Source: Saprospiraceae bacterium (GTDB lineage: Bacteria; Bacteroidota; Bacteroidia; Chitinophagales; Saprospiraceae). Taken from it: a stretch of 35,968 nucleotides of DNA. The position numbers and the translations under genes were made by a program. Under the pieces are notes generated by a model. That model was not told the DNA's origin, searched no databases, and saw only the letters and a program-made list of their open reading frames with translations. This document shows, piece by piece, positions 26,021 to 32,363 of the stretch (the stretch's first letter is position 1; each line of letters starts with the position of its first letter). The stretch lies in the NCBI GenBank assembly GCA_027486765.1, contig JAIXOO010000044.1, forward strand, positions 1-35,968, read 5' to 3'.

Positions 26021-26872
26021 TTGGAAAAACGCCAACGCCAACATTTTCCAGATGGTTCTTTCTTCGACTTGATCCTAATCGAAGCAGGTCACTTCATGAT
26101 GGGTAGCAATGAAGAAGAGAGAGAACAACCCATCCACAAGGTTCAACTTTCCGATTTCTACCTCTCCCAACACCCCGTCACCCAAGCCCTGTGGCTTGCA
26201 GTAGTTGGAGGCGAAAATCCAGCTCATTTCCCAGGCCTCCGGCGCCCCATCGAAAGCGTCAGTTGGTACGATGCCGCTGCCTTCTGCAATCGTCTCAATG
26301 AAATGGGCGGTTATCCCGCCGTGTACTATACCGATGTGGAGTTTACCCAGCCATTGGACATAGAAACCGCAAAGAAGGTAGATTACCCCAACACCATCGA
26401 TATTTTTATGAAACCGGAAAAGATCGGCTACTGCTTGCCTTCCGAAGCCCAATGGGAATACGCCGCCCGGGGTGGCAAAGACCCCGACCAGCGCCCCGCC
26501 TACAAATACGCTGGCGGAGATAAGCTGGACGAAGTAGGCTGGTACGGTGACAATAGCCACCGTGAAACCAAGCCGGTTGGCATCAAACTCTCGAATGAGC
26601 TGGGTTTGTACGATATGAGCGGAAATGTGTATGAATGGTGCGAAGACCAATGGCATGACAGCTATGAAGATGCTACAACTGATGGATCAGCCTGGTTCGG
26701 TCTTGAGCGGGATAAATTCCAGGTTTTGCGCGGCGGACACGGACCCGACTCAAATCCTCAAGATTGCCGCTCCTCGTCCCGCTCCTACAGCGAGCCCACT
26801 AGTCGCCACAGTGTTTTCGGTTTTCGAGTGTTGTTTTCCCTGCCAGATAGTTCTCCATCCAATGGACAGTGA
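26021..26872 (+). CDS. FGE/SUMF1-fold protein 3, paired with the Roco GTPase, DGR-like variable end
   Basis: Encodes 283 residues from a TTG start; no nearer ATG precedes the conserved FDLILIEAGHFMMGSNEEE segment. Motifs: HPVTQALWLAVVGG, SWYDAAAFCNRLNEMGGYPAVYY, CLPSEAQWEYAARGG, GNVYEWCEDQWHDSY, VLRGGHG, CRSSSR and GFRVLFS. The fold is FGE/CLec; the oxidase cysteine pair is not apparent. Translation probably depends on that of the upstream Roco gene, given the 12-bp gap and TTG start. This suggests that the two products act together, with the FGE-fold protein as a sensor or substrate for the GTPase; this is inference. Protein text in the central part is close to FGE protein 1, but the DNA there shows many synonymous differences. 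Confidence 0.88.
   Translation: MEKRQRQHFPDGSFFDLILIEAGHFMMGSNEEEREQPIHKVQLSDFYLSQHPVTQALWLAVVGGENPAHFPGLRRPIESVSWYDAAAFCNRLNEMGGYPAVYYTDVEFTQPLDIETAKKVDYPNTIDIFMKPEKIGYCLPSEAQWEYAARGGKDPDQRPAYKYAGGDKLDEVGWYGDNSHRETKPVGIKLSNELGLYDMSGNVYEWCEDQWHDSYEDATTDGSAWFGLERDKFQVLRGGHGPDSNPQDCRSSSRSYSEPTSRHSVFGFRVLFSLPDSSPSNGQ
26723..26839 (+). other. DGR-like variable region of FGE protein 3
   Basis: 39 codons from VLRGG to LFS, the same length as the segment in FGE gene 1. Relative to that copy there is one extra codon before CRSS and one fewer near the end. In the 14 codons between CRSS and GFR, I count 18 base differences, 14 of them at codon positions 1 or 2. Confidence 0.45.
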
Positions 26873-26937
26873 GCAAAAAAGAAAAACAGCCAGACAGGAA
26901 ATGGGAACGAAGCAGCACTAGTCGAGCGAGGGACGAG
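26869..26937 (+). repeat. shared tail repeat, copy 2 (after FGE gene 3)
   Basis: A 69-bp copy of the tail at 22089-22154. It begins at the last codons and stop of FGE gene 3 (TGA at 26870-26872) and ends GTCGAGCGAGGGACGAG. Its position just after the variable segment is the same in both genes. Confidence 0.8.
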
Positions 26938-27035
26938 CCGACGGGTGCTGCGAAGTGGGTAGGGTTGATTGGTTCTGAGCAGCCTACCCTTCGGAGTTGA
27001 AAACTAAGTTAAATTTAGAACCAATCTACCTGTAA

Positions 27036-27056
27036 GGGCGACCCTCGCAATCGCCC
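27036..27056. repeat. GGGCRA hairpin repeat (family 2), copy 1
   Basis: GGGCGA (27036-27041) pairs with TCGCCC (27051-27056) around a 9-nt loop. It is preceded by CTGTAA as in the copy at 34734-34755, and lies at the stop codon of the CPBP gene, between it and the convergent FGE gene 3. Confidence 0.6.
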
Positions 27057-27559
27057 TACCCCTCCACCAGCCATCCCGCCCCCAGCGCAATCAAATTCCG
27101 CACCGCATGCACCCCCGTCGTCACCCAATAACTAGCCCCTTTCCGCTTCTGATACAGCAAATAAGTATAACTGAGCACAGCCCCTATCGGTAAAATCAGC
27201 ACTGCATACCAAACACTATAAGTCAGGTGCATTGCCGAAAACACCAAAGTAGACACCACCAAGGGCAGCCAAAAACGTTCCCGTGGGTACCAGCGTTGCA
27301 GTAAGCGGATCGGCCAGGATTGCCCCAGCAAGGTCTCCAGCAAAGGTGCCGCTACGACCACCGTCAGAAATGTGCCCCAGTCCCCCAATTTTTCCAACTC
27401 CGGGCCACCAATACTTTCTTCATCCAGGTTAAACAGCAGCAGTACCAACGGAATACCCAATACAAAGGCAATCAAATTGGCACTCAGGATAAAAGGCAAT
27501 ATAGACTGTCCCACCCACCAGGCATGGACTTTTGAAACAAACGTGAATAGCTTTTTCAT
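27056..27559 (-). CDS. CPBP-family intramembrane protease (CAAX protease-like)
   Basis: Encodes 167 residues from ATG 27557-27559 (MKKLFTFVSKVH); longer frames upstream read through the repeat-rich leader and are rejected. Four or so hydrophobic segments are visible. CPBP motif 1 appears as AAPLLETLLGQ (the ET...Q variant rather than EExxxR), motif 2 as FSAMH and motif 3 as HAVRN, which together supply the putative metal-binding Glu and His residues. Members cleave or process membrane or prenylated substrates, and in bacteria some serve bacteriocin maturation or immunity; nothing here tells which. The gene converges on FGE gene 3. Confidence 0.82.
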   Translation of the reverse strand: MKKLFTFVSKVHAWWVGQSILPFILSANLIAFVLGIPLVLLLFNLDEESIGGPELEKLGDWGTFLTVVVAAPLLETLLGQSWPIRLLQRWYPRERFWLPLVVSTLVFSAMHLTYSVWYAVLILPIGAVLSYTYLLYQKRKGASYWVTTGVHAVRNLIALGAGWLVEG

Positions 27560-27703
27560 GTCGATGAAGTTGAAAAGGTTAAAATTTGTTGTCCCTTCAA
27601 AGATCAAACAACCCCTCCTGCCGCAGCCTCGCAATCTGGAATTCGCAGGCATTGAACTGAAATCCGTAGACATTTTGCCAAAATCCGTTCTACCTCCAGC
27701 CAA

Positions 27704-27763
27704 CCCACGGATTTATCCGTGGGAGGCCACCCTACGGCCCCACCCCATGGCTTTAGCCGTGGG
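27704..27763. repeat. hairpin repeat array (family 1), two units
   Basis: Two 20-nt units, each CCCA-5N-TT-5N-TGGG and self-complementary: 27704-27723 (CCCACGGAT / ATCCGTGGG) and 27744-27763 (CCCATGGCT / AGCCGTGGG). They start 40 bp apart, as in the other two arrays. The array lies just upstream of the lipoprotein promoter. Confidence 0.85.
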
Positions 27764-27768
27764 AGCCC

Positions 27769-27799
27769 TTGACCCATTCCCCAAATCCCCTTATCTTTG
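27769..27799 (+). promoter_or_regulatory. Bacteroidota-type promoter for the lipoprotein operon
   Basis: TTG (27769-27771), a 20-bp spacer, then TATCTTTG (27792-27799) is an exact match to the Bacteroidota consensus TTG-N19-21-TAnnTTTG. It begins 6 bp after the hairpin array and would give a leader of about 135 nt before the ATG at 27942. Confidence 0.65.
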
Positions 27800-27941
27800 C
27801 CCCCAGCAATCACGCCACTTCGGCACTCATCTCCACAACCAAGTTTCACCAACCTTAATAATTATTCATAGCAAAGCACGCTCGGTCTTACCCACCGCAG
27901 CCCCCATTCATCATTTATCATTCATCACTATTCATTTTGCT

Positions 27942-28307
27942 ATGAAAACCAAATTTCTCCTCCTCCTCTGCCTGGCCACCACCGCCTGCACCCTCGACGA
28001 TCGCACCTACTTCATCCCCGTCACCGTCCACGGCCACTGGGCTCCCGCCGACGGCGTCACCTGGTCCCCCGGCTCCAGCTGGGTCGACCCCTGGCTTGAC
28101 TTTGAAGGCATGGAATCCCCCAACTGGTGCTGTACCACCAGCCTCCAGCTCCAGGCCATCCGCATGCCCGGCTACCGGTATTACGCCGAAGTCTCTCGCC
28201 CCATCCCTACCCTGCTCCAGGGCTGCGTCGATGTTTACGAAGAGCGCTACGCCGCTGCCTTTGATTTTGAAATCGATCTCCGTGTACCCGAAACCCTCGT
28301 CCCATGA
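27942..28307 (+). CDS. putative lipoprotein of unknown function
   Basis: Encodes 121 residues. The N-terminus MKTKFLLLLCLATTAC is a lipoprotein signal peptide, with Cys16 as the probable lipidated residue. The mature part is Trp-, Pro- and Cys-rich (two adjacent Cys in NWCCTT) and probably beta-rich. I do not recognise a domain. Codons are strongly C-ending, unlike the AT-rich Roco gene. The stop overlaps the start of the next gene by 4 bp (ATGA), so the two are translationally coupled and may act in the same compartment. Confidence 0.7.
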   Translation: MKTKFLLLLCLATTACTLDDRTYFIPVTVHGHWAPADGVTWSPGSSWVDPWLDFEGMESPNWCCTTSLQLQAIRMPGYRYYAEVSRPIPTLLQGCVDVYEERYAAAFDFEIDLRVPETLVP

Positions 28308-29032
28308 AAACGATTCTCCTTAGCTTCAGCTTCCTGACCCTGCTCCTGCTGCCTAGTCTCCCCGCATTCGGCGCAGCCCTCCGCCAACCCACGGATTTAT
28401 CCGTGGGAGGCTACCATACCGCCCCACCCCATGACTTTAGTCGTGGGAAAGCGCCCCATGGCTTTAGCCGTGGGAGAGCGGAGCCATGGCGCAGCGATAC
28501 CCTCCCGCCCCTGGCAACCCTCCACGCCTCCATCGATACCTTCCACGCCCACGCCGCCCATTCCTCCCTCCTCGAGCTCCAGGAATCCCGTCGTGGCAAC
28601 TGGCTCAAGTACCTCCCCGCCCTCGGCCTGGCCTACACCCCTACTGGCGCTCCCCGCCCCGGCCTCTCCTACTCCACCGCCGTCATCTACCAGGCCAAAA
28701 AGGACAAACAAACCCGAGCCACCAAGCGCCTCTCCATCCTCGAACAAGCCCAAGTCGCCGCCCGCCGCGACAAGGAGGCCCTCTTCCCCTACCTGGAGCG
28801 CCACCTCAGCCTTCGCCGCGAACTGGCCGCTGCCCTCCAACTCCTGGAACTCGACCGCGAGCTCCTCTCCTACTGGCAACAAGAACTGGCCGCCAAGAAC
28901 ATCGGCCCGGTGGAGTTCCTGGGTAAACGCAAAGACTTTCTGGAAAAAGAAGCGGGCATCGAGCGGCTAAGAGATCGGCTCCGGGAGCTGGAAGCCGAGG
29001 TGCTGGCAAAGGCACATTTTTTTGAAGAGTAA
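28304..29032 (+). CDS. exported helical protein with in-frame hairpin-repeat insertion
   Basis: Encodes 242 residues. Residues 1-23 form a signal peptide (MKTILLSFSFLTLLLLPSLPAFG). Residues about 27-62 are encoded by an array of three family-1 hairpins and read as low-complexity text (PTDLSVGGYHT, HDFSRGK, HGFSRGR). From about 66 on the protein is helical: a segment around LQESRRGNWLKYLPALGLAYTPTG and long amphipathic helices to the end (ELAAALQLLELDRELLSYW, RLRDRLRELEAEV). The LKYLPALGLAYTP...YSTAVIYQAK pattern recalls TolC-like outer-membrane factors, but the protein is far too short and I do not assign it. The ATG overlaps the preceding stop by 4 bp. Confidence 0.7.
   Translation: MKTILLSFSFLTLLLLPSLPAFGAALRQPTDLSVGGYHTAPPHDFSRGKAPHGFSRGRAEPWRSDTLPPLATLHASIDTFHAHAAHSSLLELQESRRGNWLKYLPALGLAYTPTGAPRPGLSYSTAVIYQAKKDKQTRATKRLSILEQAQVAARRDKEALFPYLERHLSLRRELAAALQLLELDRELLSYWQQELAAKNIGPVEFLGKRKDFLEKEAGIERLRDRLRELEAEVLAKAHFFEE
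28388..28474. repeat. hairpin repeat array (family 1), three units inside a gene
   Basis: Units at 28388-28407 (CGGAT/ATCCG core), 28428-28447 (TGACT/AGTCG) and 28455-28474 (TGGCT/AGCCG), each flanked by CCCA and TGGG. Start-to-start spacing is 40 and 27 bp, the same as at 34764. The array keeps the host reading frame open. Confidence 0.88.
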
Positions 29033-29140
29033 TTTACAATTTGTTGGAATTGAATTTATCTTGCCACAGAATTGTTGCGGCGGGACAATATCCGCTCCTA
29101 CCGCTACAAGATCATTAACTGGGGTTTAGTTTTACTTAGG

Positions 29141-29170
29141 GCCGGGACGCTATGCGCTTCCGGTCTTTTT
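29141..29170 (+). terminator. possible intrinsic terminator after the exported-protein gene
   Basis: An imperfect stem (CCGGGACGC against GCGCTTCCGG, loop TAT) is followed by five T residues at 29166-29170. It lies 110 bp after the stop of the lipoprotein/exported-protein pair. Confidence 0.4.
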
Positions 29171-29239
29171 ATTGTAGGAAGTAAGGAACTTAAAGCCACC
29201 TTTTCCAGGCACTCCCGGTCACTTTTCCACAAAGAATGG

Positions 29240-29247
29240 TAACTTTG
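29240..29247 (+). promoter_or_regulatory. possible -7 element for a near-leaderless KilA-N transcript
   Basis: TAACTTTG matches the Bacteroidota -7 consensus TAnnTTTG and ends 4 bp before the KilA-N start codon, so transcription would begin at or next to the ATG. No TTG is present at the expected -33 distance, so this is weak. Confidence 0.3.
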
Positions 29248-29251
29248 CAGC

Positions 29252-29962
29252 ATGAGTGGTGTAACTAAATTTGATTACGGAGGCCAGACGATCAGCTTTG
29301 AATTCGCTGATGGTAACAAGATGATTAATGCTACCGAAATGGCCCGACCATTCCGAAAGCAGATCGGCCATTTTTTGGCGCTTCAAGGCACAAGGGACTA
29401 TATTTTGCTTCTCGAATCCCGATATCGTGATTCCGATATCGGAGGAATGGCGCGGGAAGTACTGCGAGTGATTAAGGGTGGTGTCCCCGAATTACAAGGA
29501 ACCTGGATGGATGAAAAACTCGCACTGAAGTTTGCCGCCTGGTTATCACCTGAGTTTGAATTATGGGTGTATGATCGCATTCAGGAACTCATTACTACCG
29601 GAGTAACCCGCCTTCAGGGTATTCCCCCTTCTGGCTTTGCGGCGACCTTGCGCCTCCTCGCTGAGCAGTGGGAGAAGCAGGAACACATCAATGAAAATGT
29701 GAGAGAGGAACTGGACAAGACCGCCCAACGCCTCGATGAGCTGGAGTCCAAAATCATCAGTGTCGATGACCACTACTACACCATCGCTGGCTACTGCAAT
29801 CTACATAAAATCCCCTGCCCGCTTCACCAGGCCAAGGAATGGGGAAAAACCGCAGCGGCATTAAGCCGCCAAAAGGATATTCCCACCGGTGCTGCGCATG
29901 ATGAGCGTTATGGTCAGGTCAGAACCTACCATGAGGACGTATTGAAAGAGGTGATTCACTAA
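29252..29962 (+). CDS. KilA-N domain protein (phage antirepressor-like)
   Basis: Encodes 236 residues. A KilA-N DNA-binding domain spans about 12-115, with MINATEMARPF, the GTWMDEKLALKFAAWLSPEF core and VYDRIQELI. A coiled coil follows (about 146-174, EQWEKQEHINENVREELDKTAQRLDELES). The C-terminal domain (about 178-236: YYTIAGYCNLHKI ... LSRQKDIPTGAAHDERYGQVRTYHEDVLKEV) resembles that of phage and mobile-element antirepressors. The role is probably DNA binding in prophage or element regulation, though no phage structural genes are nearby. It is one of three KilA-N/BRO-type loci in the window. Confidence 0.85.
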   Translation: MSGVTKFDYGGQTISFEFADGNKMINATEMARPFRKQIGHFLALQGTRDYILLLESRYRDSDIGGMAREVLRVIKGGVPELQGTWMDEKLALKFAAWLSPEFELWVYDRIQELITTGVTRLQGIPPSGFAATLRLLAEQWEKQEHINENVREELDKTAQRLDELESKIISVDDHYYTIAGYCNLHKIPCPLHQAKEWGKTAAALSRQKDIPTGAAHDERYGQVRTYHEDVLKEVIH

Positions 29963-29967
29963 CTCGC

Positions 29968-29991
29968 TAATCAGGGTTAAAAACCTGATTA
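29968..29991 (+). terminator. 8-bp hairpin just after the KilA-N gene
   Basis: TAATCAGG (29968-29975) pairs with CCTGATTA (29984-29991) around an A-rich 8-nt loop, starting 5 bp after the stop codon. No T-run follows, so it may be a 3' stabilising structure rather than a terminator. Confidence 0.35.
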
Positions 29992-30183
29992 ATAGTGCGT
30001 TAAATTATGTAGAAAAAAGGGAAGAAATCGAAACATATTAAAAGGGATACAAGCCCATTTCTTATTCTCTTTCCTTTCAATTCAAATAATCAAAAGAAGG
30101 GGTAAATAGAGAGTATTGGTGGCAGGGGTCGACACGAATTTTACCTAATACAACTATATTTATATTTTTGCCGAAAATCACCA

Positions 30184-31011
30184 TTATGCTCGTTTGACAT
30201 GCTTTCTTTTGAACTCCATCAGTGGCTTTGCCGTATCTGGTTCGTCAAGGTATAAATAACCCTCTTTTATCCTTACACGTTTTGCATATTCGGGATATGC
30301 CTCTTTAAAATCGTGAACAAATCGGGCGGGGATTCCACTTCCTTTTAAAGATTTCTTCTCTACATCCATTAGATTGAAGGAAGTGATTTTTTTCTGATTC
30401 CGCCGTACAGACAAAAACTTATATTTTTTTGCAAGCTTTTTGTACACTGATGCTGTGGATACCGAGATGTTGAAAATCTTAGCCAGTGCATTACAGGCTA
30501 GAGGAAAATGGCTGGGAAGCCGCTTACTCAAGCGGTGATAGGAACTCCCTTTTAGCTGTTCCGGATTGAGTTTGCAAACTTCCCCCCATTTTTGTTTTTT
30601 CACTAGGTTTCCGAATGAGACACCGATTACAAATGCTTTGAATCGATGAAAATCGCGAATATCCTTATGCGTTGCAAGCCATACGGCTGATCTGCTCCGC
30701 AGTTTTTCGATCTGTTTAATTTTTTCAAACCCCCGGAAGAAGTAATATCCGGATTTAGGATTATAACCTATCCAGTTCCACTTCCTAAGCGTAGCAATGG
30801 AATTATCAATAGTGTCTTTAGATATACCAAGTTGTCGAGCAAAGCTTTCAATATCAGCAGGCGTTAATTTAGCTTGGCCGCTGAACTTTGCTTTGAGGAA
30901 CATGTAAATCTGAAATTCGCGGAAGCTTTTTCTTGCTATCACCAGGTCACAAATATGCACTGGAACAAGGAGATAATGAGTAGTAAGGCTGCCTAAATGT
31001 TTGTTTTTCAA
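30184..31011 (-). CDS. DNA-binding-like protein with two helix-turn-helix segments
   Basis: Encodes 275 residues from a TTG start (31009-31011); no upstream in-frame ATG is available, and the text is coherent from the start. Two winged-helix-like segments are visible: about 50-80 (LTPADIESFARQLGISKDTIDNSI...LRKWNWI) and about 171-200 (ACNALAKIFNISVSTASVYKKLAKKY). The remainder is basic. It resembles replication-initiator-type or element-encoded regulators in Bacteroidota, but I cannot assign a family. It is isolated, with 220 bp to the convergent KilA-N gene and 158 bp to the EAD11-like gene upstream. The gene is AT-rich. Confidence 0.65.
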   Translation of the reverse strand: MKNKHLGSLTTHYLLVPVHICDLVIARKSFREFQIYMFLKAKFSGQAKLTPADIESFARQLGISKDTIDNSIATLRKWNWIGYNPKSGYYFFRGFEKIKQIEKLRSRSAVWLATHKDIRDFHRFKAFVIGVSFGNLVKKQKWGEVCKLNPEQLKGSSYHRLSKRLPSHFPLACNALAKIFNISVSTASVYKKLAKKYKFLSVRRNQKKITSFNLMDVEKKSLKGSGIPARFVHDFKEAYPEYAKRVRIKEGYLYLDEPDTAKPLMEFKRKHVKRA

Positions 31012-31169
31012 AAACCTAAGATTTTAAAAGGTATGATTTGATTTACATCGGTTTATCTAATGTAAAGATACAAAATTTACCCTTAGAATCTAATCATTTA
31101 AAAACAAATTCAACAAAAAAAATCTTTTTTATTTCAAACCAAAAACTACATCATCTGTACAAACTGGCT

Positions 31170-31412
31170 TTATAGTTCATAAGTCAATTCCATGATAGCC
31201 AAAGAGATCTGATTTAGTAACATATCTGATTCTGTATATTGTATTTTTCCCTGACGGTAGGCGATTCTTGTTCTGGATAATCGTCCCTTTAAAGAAGGGA
31301 CTTCTTTATTACGGCTACCTGCCAATAGCTCTAGGGCCTCTAGAGCTTCGCTTAGTTCATCGTTTTCCACCAGGCTTTTAATATCTGATCTAATTTTTTC
31401 TTTGTCGACCAT
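31170..31412 (-). CDS. orphan effector-associated-domain (EAD11-like) adaptor
   Basis: Encodes 80 residues from ATG 31410-31412; an upstream ATG at 31451 would add 13 residues of non-family text. The whole protein fits what I recall of EAD11: IRSDIKSLVENDELSEALEALELLA, then SLKGRLSRTRIAYRQGKI, then SDMLLNQISLAIMELTYEL. EADs are small death-like helical domains that recruit partners carrying the same domain in bacterial NTPase-protease conflict systems. They usually sit at the end of caspase, TIR, NACHT or similar proteins. Here the domain stands alone with no effector gene beside it, so it may be an adaptor, a decoy or a remnant. No second EAD11 copy is apparent in this window. Confidence 0.7.
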   Translation of the reverse strand: MVDKEKIRSDIKSLVENDELSEALEALELLAGSRNKEVPSLKGRLSRTRIAYRQGKIQYTESDMLLNQISLAIMELTYEL

Positions 31413-31900
31413 TGCATTAATGCTTCGGTTAAAAAATTGCAGCAGCGGCATATAACAGAAATTGCTTCATTTGTTCATTTCAATGCAGCAGTACAAAGAT
31501 GTAGAGGGTCATGTAAAGATGAAAGGACAGCCCCTAAAGGGTATGACGAAAACGTCAACCTTTTTTTTAAGAGCCTTATTTTGAGTCGTTTATTGAAGTT
31601 TGTTAGTGGCAGTATATTGCTTATTGGTGCTTACTATCCTTTAACTTCCCTATGTCTCGATCATTTTTTAGATGCTGTCATAAGGCATCAAAATCGGATA
31701 ATCGGCCACTCAGCCTATTTTCTCTTTGTTAAACCTGCTTTGAAATGGAAATTTTACAATTAAAGTGGTGGATGTCGGATGCCTACCCTATTAAGGTACC
31801 TCATCCATCGATTTTTTAGGCTACTGCTCGGAACCATTGAGACTGGTTCGTTTTTAAAGCCAACGAATTCGTAATCTTCAAAATAAAGTCAAACAAAAAA
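31413..31900. other. gene-free interval upstream of the EAD11-like gene
   Basis: Nearly 500 bp without a convincing gene. A plus-strand frame at 31437-31763 is open with a hydrophobic centre but has no recognisable family or start signal. A terminator-like hairpin lies at 31831-31855. I see nothing else. Confidence 0.45.
31831..31855 (+). terminator. intrinsic terminator-like hairpin (plus strand)
   Basis: GAACCA (31831-31836) and TGGTTC (31844-31849) pair around a 7-nt loop, followed by G and five T residues (31851-31855). No accepted plus-strand gene precedes it. Confidence 0.45.
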
Positions 31901-31931
31901 TTGATTATACGTACTTTATTCCTTACTTTTG
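31901..31931 (+). promoter_or_regulatory. Bacteroidota-type promoter of the candidate small RNA
   Basis: TTG (31901-31903), a 20-bp spacer and TACTTTTG (31924-31931) match the consensus TTG-N19-21-TAnnTTTG exactly. Transcription would start near 31936. No protein gene follows on this strand; a terminator follows about 50-75 bp later. Confidence 0.6.
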
Positions 31932-31935
31932 TAGC

Positions 31936-32011
31936 ATCAAGATTGACCGTCTTGACCAGTTTTTTGTTGTTTTTGTATATACACGAGCCGTCCTACCCGA
32001 TGGCTCTTTTT
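31936..32011 (+). ncRNA. candidate ~76-nt small RNA
   Basis: The segment lies between an exact-consensus promoter and an intrinsic terminator and has no coding potential. Predicted structure: a 5' hairpin CAAGA (31938-31942) / TCTTG (31950-31954) with a 7-nt loop, a T-rich single-stranded middle, and the terminator hairpin (31985-32006) with a T-run. It ends 2 bp before the stop codon of the convergent small gene (32014), so the minus-strand transcript could overlap it. I know no family with this sequence. The start and end are predictions. Confidence 0.5.
31985..32011 (+). terminator. intrinsic terminator (plus strand)
   Basis: GAGCCGTC (31985-31992) pairs with GATGGCTC (31999-32006), with one G-U pair, around a 6-nt loop; five T residues follow (32007-32011). 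It ends the candidate small RNA. Confidence 0.7.
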
Positions 32012-32013
32012 AA

Positions 32014-32265
32014 TTACCGTACAGCCAACACCTCTTCCAACTCCACATAAACATCCTCATTCAGTTCACTGTACAGCTGTAGCGTATTCCCTCTGAAAGC
32101 AGCAATGCTCAAAATGCACAGATACCCCCAGTCGGTCTCTTGCACCAACTCCCAGGGATACCCTATAGTTGCCAGTTCCAGAAAATTGTCTTGCGGGATT
32201 TCTACCCGCACGGTGGCATCCTGATACTTCTGCTGGATGCCAGTAGTGGTACTTACCTCAATCAT
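32014..32265 (-). CDS. small protein of unknown function
   Basis: Encodes 83 residues from ATG 32263-32265. I do not recognise it. The text is acidic with alternating hydrophobics (VRVEIPQDNFLELATIGYPWELV ... YVELEEVLAVR) and may be a small beta-rich domain. It lies about 100 bp downstream of the broken KilA-N gene on the same strand. It is accepted because it is a clean frame with no competing gene and a plausible composition. Confidence 0.5.
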   Translation of the reverse strand: MIEVSTTTGIQQKYQDATVRVEIPQDNFLELATIGYPWELVQETDWGYLCILSIAAFRGNTLQLYSELNEDVYVELEEVLAVR

Positions 32266-32363
32266 GGTTTTCTATAGCTTTATATGAAACAAAAAGTCAA
32301 GTTAAGCAAAAATCAGGATTTTTCAAAACATATGAATCCAATGCATTAGCTCATTTCAACCCC

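Noticed and set aside
21331-26872. FGE genes as sulfatase-maturing enzymes
   Set aside because: The catalytic cysteine pair is not apparent and no sulfatase gene is nearby; a ligand-binding role fits better.
28388-28474. CRISPR-like regular repeats
   Set aside because: The units are individually self-complementary with varying cores and irregular 7-28 bp gaps, and there are no cas genes; they are hairpin repeats.
30118-30139. Minus-strand text ending TCGACCCCTGCCACCA, resembling a tRNA 3' end or an attachment site
   Set aside because: The 5' half of the T-arm and the rest of a tRNA cannot be folded upstream, and no matching direct repeat or integrase is in the window.
31437-31763. 108-residue plus-strand frame with hydrophobic centre
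   Set aside because: No family, no promoter or start signal found, and it overlaps the start of the EAD11-like gene; the downstream hairpin at 31831 alone does not prove it.
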